Shown: positions 1 to 8,575, counted from the first letter of the stretch. The stretch: DNA of 46,290 nucleotides from UBA4717 sp045577925 (GCA_045577925.1 JAZNJH010000001.1:1-46290); one strand, 5' to 3'. Program-made: numbers and translations. Notes: generated by a model from the sequence alone, not told the origin.

Positions 1-58
1 GCGCATTGAAAAGTGTACTCTTTCCTACGTTTGGAAGCCCCACTATACCGAGTTTCAT
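1..58 (-). CDS. ychF: YchF/OLA1-family GTPase, N-terminal fragment
   Basis: Only the first 19 codons lie in the window; the gene runs off the left edge. The visible protein begins MKLGIVGLPNVGKSTLFNA, with the P-loop GLPNVGKST placed right at the N-terminus as in the YchF subfamily of Obg-like GTPases, which bind ATP or GTP and associate with ribosomes. The ATG at 56-58 has an AAGGAG ribosome binding site about 8 bases upstream. It lies downstream of, and in the same direction as, the GDPD lipoprotein gene. Identification rests on the N-terminus alone. Confidence 0.8.
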   Translation of the reverse strand, partial: MKLGIVGLPNVGKSTLFNA

Positions 59-119
59 ATCAAATTAACTCCTTTATTCTATTATGTTAATATTCAAAAT
101 TTCTATTTTTAAATATATA

Positions 120-920
120 TCACTTTTCAGTATCAGCAATATAGTCGCTGTAAAATCCGAAAGCTCCAAGCTCACGCCAATAAGACTGATCGCAAAGATC
201 GTTTATCGTGTGTATATAAACGGGAATATCAAGTGCGCAGACCGCCGATATGTCTTCCCCGTTTTCTCGATAACCAGCATACGTTAGTGCGATCAGCTTT
301 TCAGAGCCCACGATAAAGCTTTCCAAAAGCTCTGTATCGTAACGCTTTTCGGGAAGCTCCCTGTAAAGCGTATAAATTATTCTTTCAAATCCGCTCTCTG
401 CCATCACCTGATATTCATCACGGTTATATATCTGTATCACGAAGCGGTTTTTCATCTGCGGATAATTGTCGCTGACATATCGCGCAAAGCCCTGATTGTT
501 CTCCTTAACGTCGGTTACGATCACAGCACTCGGATGCTTCTCCATCCATTGTATAAGCACGTCAAGCGTTGGGGTCTCATACCCGTATGCCGACTTGCGA
601 TGTTGCTCAAAGGTCTGTGAATCGGGAATCTTCATTCCCGTAACCCCAAAACTGTAAAATGCATCCCAATCGTGCAAGCACACCCACGTGCCGTCCGCTG
701 TTTGGTTAAAATCAAGCTCTACCCAATAATGACCGTTTTCATACGAGGTGTTTAAAGCATCGATACTGTTAGTTTCCGTGCGCCCGTCATTCATAACACC
801 TCCCGCATGCATTATATACTCAGGAAGCGCAAAGATATCTTCATCTTGCTTTTCGGCGCACGCGCCAAGCATCAAAACAATTACAACTGCCAAAACAAGT
901 CCTCTAATGATCTTTTTCAT
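120..920 (-). CDS. Glycerophosphodiester phosphodiesterase-family lipoprotein
   Basis: Predicted 266-residue exported lipoprotein. The ATG at 920 is chosen because GGAGGA sits 7 bases upstream; a TTG at 941 in the same frame has no such site. Residues 1-21 form a lipoprotein signal with the lipobox LGAC (Cys21). The mature part has the GDPD pattern: HAGG near residue 38, a TNSIDAL segment, VELDFNQTADG, then LHDWD, which are the metal and general acid/base positions of this TIM-barrel family. The family hydrolyses glycerophosphodiesters to glycerol-3-phosphate and an alcohol. HAGG replaces the usual HRG, so the substrate may differ. It has its own promoter upstream. Confidence 0.8.
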   Translation of the reverse strand: MKKIIRGLVLAVVIVLMLGACAEKQDEDIFALPEYIMHAGGVMNDGRTETNSIDALNTSYENGHYWVELDFNQTADGTWVCLHDWDAFYSFGVTGMKIPDSQTFEQHRKSAYGYETPTLDVLIQWMEKHPSAVIVTDVKENNQGFARYVSDNYPQMKNRFVIQIYNRDEYQVMAESGFERIIYTLYRELPEKRYDTELLESFIVGSEKLIALTYAGYRENGEDISAVCALDIPVYIHTINDLCDQSYWRELGAFGFYSDYIADTEK

Positions 921-960
921 TTTAGTCCTCCAATTTGGCAATCGTTTTGATATTCATTAT

Positions 961-989
961 ATTATATAATAATTTTAAAACAAAATCAA
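961..989 (-). promoter_or_regulatory. Promoter for the GDPD lipoprotein gene
   Basis: On the minus strand TTGATT (984-989), a 17-bp spacer and TATAAT (961-966) form a good housekeeping-type promoter about 40 bases upstream of the ATG at 920. Confidence 0.65.
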
Positions 990-1104
990 TATACAAAACA
1001 ACATTTTTTAACGTTTTTTCTTCCTTTTATTATTTATTTTAACTTATTCGCATATATTTCACCGCGAGTTCACCCGATATTCACGGTAATTTCAAACACC
1101 TCTA

Positions 1105-1133
1105 TTGACAACTATTTCAAAGCATGGTACAAT
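1105..1133 (+). promoter_or_regulatory. Promoter for the response regulator gene
   Basis: TTGACA (1105-1110), 17-bp spacer, TACAAT (1128-1133). This is close to the sigma-A consensus and leaves a leader of roughly 65 bases before the ATG at 1207. The rest of the 942-1206 gap is AT-rich with nothing else recognisable. Confidence 0.75.
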
Positions 1134-1206
1134 ATGAACATAGGCATGTTTTTGTCAAAGTTAACAATTTGCACTATCATAGATACAAAAAAGAAAGGAA
1201 AAACAA

Positions 1207-1899
1207 ATGGCAACAAAAATTCTTGTTATTGACGACGATCTTAATATCTGCGATCTTCTCAGAATGTATTTTGAAAATGAAGGTTACGAGGTAAAAACGG
1301 CAAATGACGGTGAACAGGGTCTTATTGCTTTTAAAACCTTTGAGCCTGATCTGGTACTTCTCGACCTTATGCTTCCCAAGAAGGACGGAAATCAGGTCTG
1401 CCGCGAGATAAGAGAAATCTCCTCCAAGCCGATCATCATGCTAACTGCAAAGAGCGAGGTATTCGACAAGGTTCTCGGCCTTGAGCTTGGAGCTGACGAC
1501 TTTATCGTCAAGCCCTTTGAAACGAAAGAGCTTTCCGCCAGAGTTAAAGCGGTACTCAGACGCTGCAACTCACACGACAACAAAAATGAATTTGAGGTAA
1601 TAAAATTCGATAACATCGAAATAAGCCTTGAAAAATACGAGCTCAAGCTTAACGGCAAGAGTGTAGATATTCCCCCGAAGGAACTCGAGCTTCTCTTTTT
1701 CCTGGCTTCAAACTGCGACAGAGTTTTCACTCGCGATCAGCTTCTCGACAAGGTATGGGGCTTTGATTACCTCGGCGACTCAAGAACTGTTGACGTTCAC
1801 GTAAAGCGTCTGCGTGAAAAGCTTGAGGGCGTATCAGACAAGTGGACTCTTCGCACCGTATGGGGCGTTGGCTACAAGTTTGAGCTTTTACACAACTGA
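1207..1899 (+). CDS. OmpR/PhoB-family two-component response regulator
   Basis: 230 residues, normal for the family. The receiver domain (about 1-118) has the acidic pocket D9-D11, phospho-acceptor D53 in LLDLMLP, T80 and K102 in VKPF. The winged-helix DNA-binding domain (about 130-228) ends with the typical SRTVDVHVKRLREKL and RTVWGVGYKF segments. It should act as a phosphorylation-dependent transcription factor. The start is ATG 1207 behind AAGAAAGGA. No kinase gene is adjacent; a kinase without a regulator lies at 12104-13600 and could be the partner (inference). A strong bidirectional terminator follows, shared with convergent coaD. Confidence 0.93.
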   Translation: MATKILVIDDDLNICDLLRMYFENEGYEVKTANDGEQGLIAFKTFEPDLVLLDLMLPKKDGNQVCREIREISSKPIIMLTAKSEVFDKVLGLELGADDFIVKPFETKELSARVKAVLRRCNSHDNKNEFEVIKFDNIEISLEKYELKLNGKSVDIPPKELELLFFLASNCDRVFTRDQLLDKVWGFDYLGDSRTVDVHVKRLREKLEGVSDKWTLRTVWGVGYKFELLHN

Positions 1900-1910
1900 T
1901 TTTATACAAA

Positions 1911-1942
1911 AACGGCACAGCTATCTGGCTGTGCCGTTTTTT
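1911..1942. terminator. Bidirectional intrinsic terminator between response regulator and coaD
   Basis: Perfect 11-bp stem AACGGCACAGC (1911-1921) with GCTGTGCCGTT (1928-1938), a 6-base loop, and T runs on both strands. It ends both convergent transcripts. Confidence 0.9.
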
Positions 1943-2414
1943 ATATTAACTTTTTTATAATATCAGCAACACCGTCAGGCAGATACTTACCTAAGTCCTC
2001 TCCTGATTTTATTCTCTCATAAAGTGCCGTTGAGCTTATATATTCAAGTCCTGCTTCAGCAGGCAGGATCACCGTATCAAGCTCGGGATTGCGCTCACGG
2101 TTAAAGTGCGCCATTTTCACTTCATATTCAAAGTCGGCTGCGTTTCTCGCGCCTTTGACTACCGTCTGTATACCTTTTTCCTTACAGTAGTCTGCCAGCA
2201 TACCGTCATTTGTATCGCATATTACGTTATCAAGGTGTTTGCAGGCTACCCTTAGCATTTCAAGGCGCGCTGACACGTCAAAGCGAGGAGTCTTATCAGC
2301 ATTTATAAACACCGTAACGTAAACTTTATCAAACATAACCGATGCACGCTGTATTATATTAAGATGCCCCACTGTTAGCGGATCAAAGCTTCCGGACACA
2401 AGTGCAGTTTTCAT
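1941..2414 (-). CDS. coaD: Phosphopantetheine adenylyltransferase
   Basis: 157 residues, the usual CoaD length. It transfers AMP from ATP to 4'-phosphopantetheine, the penultimate step of coenzyme A synthesis, in the cytoplasm. The N-terminus carries GSFDPLTVGHLNII, with the nucleotidyltransferase (T/H)xGH motif as TVGH; VVKGARNAADFEYE and the C-terminal EYISSTALYERI (ISST) segment are also typical. It is the last gene of the uvrC-rsmD-coaD operon, 17 bases after rsmD. The rsmD-coaD pairing is common in Firmicutes. Confidence 0.95.
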   Translation of the reverse strand: MKTALVSGSFDPLTVGHLNIIQRASVMFDKVYVTVFINADKTPRFDVSARLEMLRVACKHLDNVICDTNDGMLADYCKEKGIQTVVKGARNAADFEYEVKMAHFNRERNPELDTVILPAEAGLEYISSTALYERIKSGEDLGKYLPDGVADIIKKLI

Positions 2415-2431
2415 TTTATATTTCCTTTTAC

Positions 2432-2989
2432 TTAAATCTTTCTTTTTAAAAGAGTCAGGTAAATCCTTCCGTATCTTGCTTCTTTTATTATCTCATAACA
2501 TGACCGAAGCTTATCATCCGTGAAAACCTCACCGTCCTCGCTTTCGCACACTATAACACCGTCTTCGCTTAATATATCAGCATCATAAATTTTTCTTAGC
2601 ACGTCTGGTATAAGCTTCATTGCATACGGCGGATCAAGGAAGATGAAGTCAAATTTATACTTATCCTTAGCCGCACGGATATAGTCCTTATAATCCATTG
2701 TAAGCACACGGCATTTTTCAAAAAGCCGTGTTTTTTGTGCGTTAGCCTTTATTATAGCAGTTGCTTCGCTTGAAATATCGGTAAATACCGCTCTTTCTGC
2801 TCCGCGGCTGAGCGCTTCGAGCCCAAGCTGACCGCTTCCTGCAAACAGATCAAGCACGTGCGCATCCTCAAGCTCAAACTGTATCATGCTGAAAAGCGCT
2901 TCTTTAACACGCTCTGCCGTCGGACGCGTAGCATCGCCCTCGAGAGTCTGAAGCTTAACCCCTCTTGCAATTCCTGTTATTATTCTCAT
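2432..2989 (-). CDS. rsmD: 16S rRNA (guanine966-N2)-methyltransferase
   Basis: 185 residues. An N-terminal RIITGIARG segment is followed by the PTAERVKEALFSMI block. The Rossmann SAM site is VLDLFAGSGQLGLEAL and the catalytic tetrapeptide is DPPY in FIFLDPPY. It methylates G966 of 16S rRNA on the assembling 30S subunit. The start is only 2 bases after the uvrC stop; AAAGGATAA at the end of uvrC supplies the ribosome binding site, so translation is probably coupled. Confidence 0.93.
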   Translation of the reverse strand: MRIITGIARGVKLQTLEGDATRPTAERVKEALFSMIQFELEDAHVLDLFAGSGQLGLEALSRGAERAVFTDISSEATAIIKANAQKTRLFEKCRVLTMDYKDYIRAAKDKYKFDFIFLDPPYAMKLIPDVLRKIYDADILSEDGVIVCESEDGEVFTDDKLRSCYEIIKEARYGRIYLTLLKRKI

Positions 2990-2991
2990 TT

Positions 2992-4845
2992 TTATTTATC
3001 CTTTCGATCAGAAGAAAAGTGAAGCACGATGCGCTCAGCGTCGGCTTGTGATATGCCCGTAACCTGCGAAAGCTCATAAACTCCCGCCTTTTTTATTGCA
3101 GAAAGGCTTCTGAAGTGCGCAAGCAGTCTTTTCGCCTTGGTTTTTCCGATACCGGCAATATCCTCAAGAGTTGAAGTTTTGAGTGTTTTTCTCTTTGCGT
3201 TTTCCATTCGCGCAAGAGAATAGCGATGCACTTCCTCTTGAATTTTATAAATAAATACGAACACGTGCTGCTCTCTGGCTATGGCAATCTCGTTTTCACC
3301 GTCTGTAAGCGCGCGCGTTTTATGATGCTCGTCCTTGACCATACCAAACACGGGTATATCAAGCCCAAGTCCGTCTATAAGCTCACGGATGACCGACACG
3401 TGCGCCCGTCCGCCGTCAAGAAGTATAAGATCGGGTATCGAAGCAAACGATCCCTCGGGATCGCTCAGGTGAGCAAGTCTTCTTGAAATCGCCTCGCGCA
3501 TAGCGCCGTAATCGTCCTGAAGACCTGAAGATATTTTAAACGTACGATAGTCGCTTTTTTTAAGCTTTCCGCCCTCGCAGACTATCATTCCTGCCGTTAT
3601 ATTATCGTTTCCGAAGTTTGATATATCCCATGCCTCTATACGTTCCGGCACCACCTCAAGTGCTAACAGAGATGCGAGCTTTACAAGTACGGAATTATCG
3701 TGCTCATACTGCTTTTCGTAAAGCCTTGCGCTCATAAGCGCGTTTTCGTACACCATATCGCAAAGCGCCTTTTTCTCGCCCTTTTGAGGTATATGGATAT
3801 ATATACGCTCGCCCGCTCTGCCTGTCAGAAAGTCCTCGACAGTCTTAACTTCTTCCTCACCAAGCGGATAGGAGATCAGTATTTCTTTGGGTATATACTC
3901 GCGTTTCATATAAAGCGCGCACAAAAACGAAGTGATCGTTTCGCTATTTAATATCTGATCGGCATTGAATATATGGTTTTCGATGTCAACAACTCTGCCG
4001 TCACGAACAAAGAATACCGAAAGTGACGAGCACGTATCGCCTTCAAAAACCGAGATAACGTCCTCTTCAAGCTCGGGCGCGCCAACCACCTTTTGCTTCT
4101 GCCATAAGCTTCCAAGCGCATTCAGACGGTCGCGGTAGCGTGCCGCCGCCTCAAATCTGAGCTCTTCGGCAGCCTCCTCCATTTTGCCCCTGAGAGATGC
4201 TTCAGCTTCTTTGTACGAGCCCTTTAGGAAAGTTATTATTTCATTAAATACCGCCTTGTATTCCTCCGGTGATACGTTTCCTGTGCACGGAGCCATACAA
4301 AAGCCAAGGTGACTGTTAAGGCAGGGTCTGCTCTTGCCTATATCTCTCGGGAACTCCTTTGAGCATGACGCCACGCCGAAGGACTTCTGTATCGTTTGTA
4401 TGATAGAATACACGGCAGAAGCACTCGAATACGGGCCGAAGTATTTAGCATTATCGCTCATGCGTCGGCGAGTCATCGTTATTTTCGGATAGGGTGAGTT
4501 CATGTCTATTTTAATATACGGATAGGATTTGGAATCCTTGAGTCTGATATTGTATTTGGGATTATACTGCTTTATCAGGCTGTTTTCAAGGGTAAGCGCC
4601 TCCATTTCACCGTCTGTGATAATATAATCAAAATTAGCAACGGACGCGACCATACGCTCGCATTTTATATCCTTTTGAGAGTCTCGGAAATACTGCGAAA
4701 CGCGGTTTTTGAGGGCACGCGATTTGCCAACGTATATAACCTTTGCGTTTTTGTCACGCATAATATACACGCCGGGAGAAAGAGGTAGCGTCAGCGCTTT
4801 TTCAAGAAGCTCTGACTTTTTAAGCATGATGAACTCTTCTGCCAT
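2992..4845 (-). CDS. uvrC: UvrABC nucleotide excision repair subunit UvrC
   Basis: 617 residues, a full-length UvrC. Domains in order: GIY-YIG nuclease (about 20-95, from GVYIMRDKNAKVIYVGKSR), a Cys-containing stretch (ASCSKEF, CLNSHLGFCMAPC), the UVR motif (about 215-245), the RNase H-like nuclease region (IEAWDISNFG, DLILLDGG) and tandem helix-hairpin-helix motifs at the C-terminus (DIAGIGKTKAKRLL). It makes the 3' and 5' incisions around lesions bound by UvrA/UvrB. The ATG at 4845 has AGAGGG upstream; a second ATG (MLKKSELL) lies six codons in. It is first in the uvrC-rsmD-coaD operon. Confidence 0.95.
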   Translation of the reverse strand: MAEEFIMLKKSELLEKALTLPLSPGVYIMRDKNAKVIYVGKSRALKNRVSQYFRDSQKDIKCERMVASVANFDYIITDGEMEALTLENSLIKQYNPKYNIRLKDSKSYPYIKIDMNSPYPKITMTRRRMSDNAKYFGPYSSASAVYSIIQTIQKSFGVASCSKEFPRDIGKSRPCLNSHLGFCMAPCTGNVSPEEYKAVFNEIITFLKGSYKEAEASLRGKMEEAAEELRFEAAARYRDRLNALGSLWQKQKVVGAPELEEDVISVFEGDTCSSLSVFFVRDGRVVDIENHIFNADQILNSETITSFLCALYMKREYIPKEILISYPLGEEEVKTVEDFLTGRAGERIYIHIPQKGEKKALCDMVYENALMSARLYEKQYEHDNSVLVKLASLLALEVVPERIEAWDISNFGNDNITAGMIVCEGGKLKKSDYRTFKISSGLQDDYGAMREAISRRLAHLSDPEGSFASIPDLILLDGGRAHVSVIRELIDGLGLDIPVFGMVKDEHHKTRALTDGENEIAIAREQHVFVFIYKIQEEVHRYSLARMENAKRKTLKTSTLEDIAGIGKTKAKRLLAHFRSLSAIKKAGVYELSQVTGISQADAERIVLHFSSDRKDK

Positions 4846-4910
4846 AACCGTCCCTCTCTTTCTCTCATAATAAAATATTCTGCGCGAATATTTGTTACTT
4901 TAAACAAAAT

Positions 4911-5077
4911 CCCAATTCGGCAAAATGTTCCCACTGTAAATGCACGGAAAAATCCACTGTAGGACTGGGGTTGCTCCAGCCGTATCGTGCATTTTTCGAC
5001 GTTTGAAGCTGCGGGACCAAGGCCCCGCTCTGCAAAATGTACGATCATGTTGCGCAGGAACACAAATGGTAATTGGG
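4911..5077 (+). ncRNA. Candidate rod-shaped structured RNA (unidentified)
   Basis: The 331-base gap between uvrC and ptsH has no convincing gene but folds into nested helices. These are CCCAATT (4911-4917) with AATTGGG (5071-5077); TGTTCC (4926-4931) with GGAACA (5057-5062); a 12-bp helix 4984-4995 with 5034-5045; a side hairpin 4965-4970/4974-4979; and a GC-rich tip near 5010-5028. The 12-bp helix and the side hairpin each need one G-U pair that exists only on the plus strand, which favours that strand. Closing stem, large asymmetric bubble and distal stem recall 6S-type RNA. I see no clear promoter and cannot recognise a known family. Confidence 0.35.
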
Positions 5078-5142
5078 AGTAAACAAAAAACGGACAAAGA
5101 ACGGTTTTTAGCTACAGGCAAAAAGACCGCCTCGTCCGAGTC

Positions 5143-5169
5143 AAAAACTGCCGCGGTTATCCGCGGCAG
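5143..5169 (-). terminator. Intrinsic terminator of ptsH
   Basis: On the minus strand a 9-bp stem CTGCCGCGG / CCGCGGCAG (5148-5156 with 5161-5169, 4-base loop) is followed by TTTTT, directly after the ptsH stop codon. Confidence 0.9.
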
Positions 5170-5176
5170 AGCATAC

Positions 5177-5440
5177 TTATTCGCCGAAGCAGGAGTCTAT
5201 AAGCTCCGCAAGGCCTTCAAGTGCCTCATCCTCATCAGGACCGTCGGCAGACAGTGTTACCGTCATTCCCTTAACAACTCCAAGGGAAAGAACTCCGAGC
5301 AGACTTTTCGCATTAACACGCTTATCATCCTTGGTTACGGAAATGGAACTCTTATAGGAGTTTGCCTTCTGTATGAAGAAGGTTGCCGGTCTTGCGTGCA
5401 GACCATAGGTATTCTGGATTGTAACCTCACGTGTTTTCAT
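5177..5440 (-). CDS. ptsH: Phosphocarrier protein HPr
   Basis: 87 residues. The phospho-accepting His15 lies in GLHARPA and the regulatory serine Ser46 in AKSLLGVLSLG, so both PTS phosphotransfer and HPr-kinase control sites are present (Crh would lack His15). HPr relays phosphate from enzyme I to sugar-specific EII proteins in the cytoplasm, and as HPr-Ser-P it is a catabolite-repression cofactor in Firmicutes. The gene stands alone with its own promoter and terminator; no ptsI is adjacent. ATG 5440 has AAAGGAC upstream. Confidence 0.93.
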   Translation of the reverse strand: MKTREVTIQNTYGLHARPATFFIQKANSYKSSISVTKDDKRVNAKSLLGVLSLGVVKGMTVTLSADGPDEDEALEGLAELIDSCFGE

Positions 5441-5529
5441 ATAATGCTTTGTCCTTTCTAACTTTCTTGTCTGTAACGAATATATAATAATTATGTAGCT
5501 GATTTTTAAATAACAACTCTATACTAAAG

Positions 5530-5558
5530 AGTATACCAAAAAATCATACATAAATCAA
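5530..5558 (-). promoter_or_regulatory. Promoter for ptsH
   Basis: On the minus strand TTGATT (5553-5558), 17-bp spacer, TATACT (5530-5535) preceded by TGG (extended -10). It lies about 90 bases upstream of the ptsH start. Confidence 0.7.
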
Positions 5559-5638
5559 TAGAAATTTTATATCCGTTTTCACCAAAAAAAATCAAAGATT
5601 AATCGATTTATACAACATTTTGACAAAAATCTGCCACT

Positions 5639-6127
5639 TTATGACACCTGGGTAATATCAGTTACAGTTATAGTTACAAGAATCTTTCCGCTTTGTATGG
5701 AGAGCTCGCTTCCAGGAGCTATATATTTGGTATTATTAAGAAGAAATCCCTCGCTTGAAAAAATACCTTTACCCTCTATAACTCCGCGCATATCGCTTCT
5801 TCCTGTGGCAGATGCACTTTTCACATACTGTCCCGTGCTTGTCATATTAAAATCTTCAGCAGGCTCAAATACAAATCCTCCCTGAAGTTCTCCAAGTCGA
5901 TCGCCTGTTGAGGTTATATAAAACACGTCACCCTCTGCAAAAAACTCCTCGCTGGTTTCCTTGATATCTGCAAGATAGAAAGAAATTTCAGCGCTTTGCA
6001 CGTCGCCTGCGTTCTTTATTACGTCAACAACCTGATAGCGCAGAGCAATGCCGATCAGGCAGCCGATAAATACGATTATTATCAGAAGATCTATTCCGTT
6101 AAAACGGACCTTTGTTTTATTTGACAT
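5639..6127 (-). CDS. DUF4330-like membrane-anchored protein (second copy)
   Basis: 162 residues, function unknown. A short basic N-terminus with FNGIDLLI leads into one transmembrane helix (about 11-30), then an extracytoplasmic domain rich in beta-type segments. The FNxIDLLI signature followed by one helix and a small outer domain matches what I recall of the DUF4330 family (established but uncharacterised). The upstream gene 6153-6656 is a paralogue with the same plan. Both are the last genes of the rimM operon, after an O-antigen-ligase-like gene, suggesting a role in an envelope polymer (inference). The start ATG follows AGGAGA. Confidence 0.65.
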   Translation of the reverse strand: MSNKTKVRFNGIDLLIIIVFIGCLIGIALRYQVVDVIKNAGDVQSAEISFYLADIKETSEEFFAEGDVFYITSTGDRLGELQGGFVFEPAEDFNMTSTGQYVKSASATGRSDMRGVIEGKGIFSSEGFLLNNTKYIAPGSELSIQSGKILVTITVTDITQVS

Positions 6128-6152
6128 TGTTTATTCTCCTTTCACAGACTGC

Positions 6153-6656
6153 TTATTTAAGCTCTGTTATCTGAGTACAATATGATGTTCCGGTATAATC
6201 GGGAAGGCGAACGTATACAAGTGTGCCAACCGATATGTCAAAGCCGTTTATACTGTACCTTCCGTTAGCAGGATTTTTTTCTGCCGTAGCATTAACAACG
6301 AACGAAAGATCCGAGTGCTCAGGATAATCTGCCGCAACGGATTCTCCGCTTTCAGCGTCCCAGGCAGAATACTTCGATCCCGAATAATAAAAATCAACGA
6401 CCTGACCAAGATTGTATTTTGACGTGCCCTCAACCATTGCCTTGCCAACGTTTTTCTCTGCGTGAGAAATAAGCTCGTCGCGCTCGGCTTTAACTTCAAG
6501 TGTATACTGAATATTTACAGTATTTGACGTGGTTTCATTTGAAGAAGCACCGCTGAATACAAAGATATATGCGGCAAATGCTATAACAACGAGTATTATA
6601 ACACATATAAGAAGGTCAATTATATTAAATCTGCGTTTTTTGTTTATCTGTTGCAT
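6153..6656 (-). CDS. DUF4330-like membrane-anchored protein (first copy)
   Basis: 167 residues. Basic N-terminus, RRFNIIDLLI, one transmembrane helix (about 14-34), then an outer domain with a segment YTLEVKAERDELI and a C-terminal part ending LVYVRLPDYTGTSYCTQITELK. It shares the FNxIDLLI-helix-outer domain plan with the next gene, so the two probably arose by duplication. The start has GGAAG upstream. It sits 22 bases after the O-antigen-ligase-like gene in the same operon. The molecular role is unknown; family assignment is from the N-terminal signature. Confidence 0.65.
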   Translation of the reverse strand: MQQINKKRRFNIIDLLICVIILVVIAFAAYIFVFSGASSNETTSNTVNIQYTLEVKAERDELISHAEKNVGKAMVEGTSKYNLGQVVDFYYSGSKYSAWDAESGESVAADYPEHSDLSFVVNATAEKNPANGRYSINGFDISVGTLVYVRLPDYTGTSYCTQITELK

Positions 6657-6678
6657 ATATAAGCTTCCTTTCCATATT

Positions 6679-8571
6679 TTATGTGCGTGTTGATCTGTGG
6701 CATCTTCGTATAGCCGTTGTCATTCCTATAACAAGCCAGAAGATAAGATATACGCGGTAATTATACCATACGTAATCGGTAAGGCCCTGCACCAGAATGG
6801 CAAAAATGCCACACATCAATGCACTTGCCGTAAGCTTCGTCTTTCTGGTTTCGTATTTTGAGAACGTAAACACGCTTTGAGTGTACAAAAGGATTATAAG
6901 AAGAAAAACTATAAGAGCGATAGCTCCGTGCTCGGTAATTATCTGTAAAAACAGATTGTGCGAGTGGGGTGCCGACTCTATTCCCGAAAGAGAATACTTA
7001 GGATATACCTGCGAAAAAGCAGGAAGACCTGTTCCTATTCCCGACAGCCAGTAATCGTCAAGCATTCTTATAACGCCGCTGTATATATTGAAGCGGTATG
7101 ACGTTGACGTATCGGCAAGGTTTCCGATACTCGAAAATCTGTTTATAATAGAGTCTGGCAGAACAAACGGTAAAAACGGTATCAGCACTGTGCATGAAAC
7201 GAAAAGTGCAAATATCTTTTTGCTGTATATGAGAAGAAATACCACAGTTGAGAACAAAAATCCGAGCCACGCGCCTCTTGACCATGTAAATACAAGGCAT
7301 AACAGCGAAGCTGCAAGTGTTAAAAGAGCGCCGGCCTTTATGCTTCTGCCTGCAGATATCAGAGTTAGTGCAAGTGCAAGCGGTATAAGCATTATAAGGT
7401 ATTCCGCAAGCACGTTTGGATTTTCAAACGTTGAAACCACTCGTCCTGAAATATCAGAAAACATTTTTTCATCGTGCCACGTATTTGCACCAAGCCCGAA
7501 AACGTATTGCACAACTCCGAATAAAGATACTCCGAAAAGCGATAAAGTCATGCCGTACAAGCATTTGTTAAGCCACGCCTTCGTTCTTATAAGATTTGCA
7601 CAAAGGAAATAGCCCAGAATAAACACCGTATATATAAGCGCCGGCTTGATACTTCCTGCCGGATCAGGAGAAACGACTCCTCCAAGCAGTGTGAGCAGGG
7701 CAAAAACGGCTATCATAGCATCAGGCAGACTGAACTTGACAGATCTTTTGCCGCATAAAAGCTTTAGTGTGAAACAAAGAGCAACGTAAACGGTCAACAG
7801 CGCAAGCACCATAGTGGGCGAAAACGGCGCGGCTACTGCGATAAGAAAAATTCCAAATTCGGGTATGATCAGTACCGTATACGCGCCAATAAGTCCTATT
7901 ATTCCGAGTATAACGTATAACGGCTCTGTTAAACTGGTTAAAAGTCCGAGGACCATGCCGATTATAAAGGGAGTATAAAGATGATCCTTTCGGGTAACGT
8001 TTTTGGAAAAGCTTTCACGTGATGCTCCGATTATATCAAATATCACAACAGACATGATGCGGCTTTCCTTGAGCGCATCGGCAAGTGTCTGGTTTGAAAA
8101 TATAAGAGGAAGCGCCATTATTATAAGCACGGCTCCGATAAGCACGGCAGTATAATCAAGTCCGTTAAATCCATCGCCCGATAGCGCCATTTTAATGAAG
8201 AAAACGATTTCTATATAAAGCCCGAAGGACACGAAGAAAACTCCGTGAACCTTGCATGCAGAATAAAGTATCGTATCGGTAAAATAAGATATCTTAGATA
8301 AAACAAAGCTTTGTTCTATACTTTTCGCTATAAATTGCTTCAGCGGTCGCGATACTCTTTCAGACCACTTTATTTTTTTGAAAAGAGTGCATATTCCGCT
8401 GTTCTGAGAAGCAATATTCTCGCTGTCATAAGACGTTGCTATACGTCCCCAGAAACCGCTTTCAAGCTTATCGTATACCCAATTTGCGATAAACATGAGA
8501 AAAGATATTATCGCACTGCTTCTTATATAATCAGACAAGCTTTTTTTCTTCTTGTTAGGGTTATTGTCCAA
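6679..8571 (-). CDS. O-antigen ligase/polymerase (Wzy/WaaL)-like membrane protein
   Basis: About 630 residues with a dozen or so hydrophobic segments. A TTG start at 8571 is chosen because AAAGGAGA, inside the end of trmD, sits about 9 bases upstream; longer in-frame starts would overlap trmD. It begins 4 bases after the trmD stop. The C-terminal half has marks of the Wzy_C/O-antigen ligase family: FTWSRGAWLGFLFS, then SAPHSHNLFLQIITEHG. Such proteins join or polymerise lipid-linked glycans on the outer face of the membrane. In a Gram-positive this points to a surface polysaccharide (inference). A hydrophilic N-terminal region of about 120 residues precedes the core. Confidence 0.8.
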   Translation of the reverse strand: MDNNPNKKKKSLSDYIRSSAIISFLMFIANWVYDKLESGFWGRIATSYDSENIASQNSGICTLFKKIKWSERVSRPLKQFIAKSIEQSFVLSKISYFTDTILYSACKVHGVFFVSFGLYIEIVFFIKMALSGDGFNGLDYTAVLIGAVLIIMALPLIFSNQTLADALKESRIMSVVIFDIIGASRESFSKNVTRKDHLYTPFIIGMVLGLLTSLTEPLYVILGIIGLIGAYTVLIIPEFGIFLIAVAAPFSPTMVLALLTVYVALCFTLKLLCGKRSVKFSLPDAMIAVFALLTLLGGVVSPDPAGSIKPALIYTVFILGYFLCANLIRTKAWLNKCLYGMTLSLFGVSLFGVVQYVFGLGANTWHDEKMFSDISGRVVSTFENPNVLAEYLIMLIPLALALTLISAGRSIKAGALLTLAASLLCLVFTWSRGAWLGFLFSTVVFLLIYSKKIFALFVSCTVLIPFLPFVLPDSIINRFSSIGNLADTSTSYRFNIYSGVIRMLDDYWLSGIGTGLPAFSQVYPKYSLSGIESAPHSHNLFLQIITEHGAIALIVFLLIILLYTQSVFTFSKYETRKTKLTASALMCGIFAILVQGLTDYVWYNYRVYLIFWLVIGMTTAIRRCHRSTRT

Positions 8572-8575
8572 AAGC

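Noticed and set aside
4911..5077. SRP RNA, tmRNA or RNase P RNA
   Set aside because: None of their conserved cores (GGAAG tetraloop region, tag frame with CCA end, P4 core) could be found.
4940..5461. A 173-codon open frame on the plus strand
   Set aside because: It runs antisense through ptsH and across its terminator, has no ribosome site and no recognisable domain.
7058..7612. Plus- and minus-strand frames inside the O-antigen-ligase-like gene
   Set aside because: They are shadows of the long membrane-protein gene with no ribosome site.
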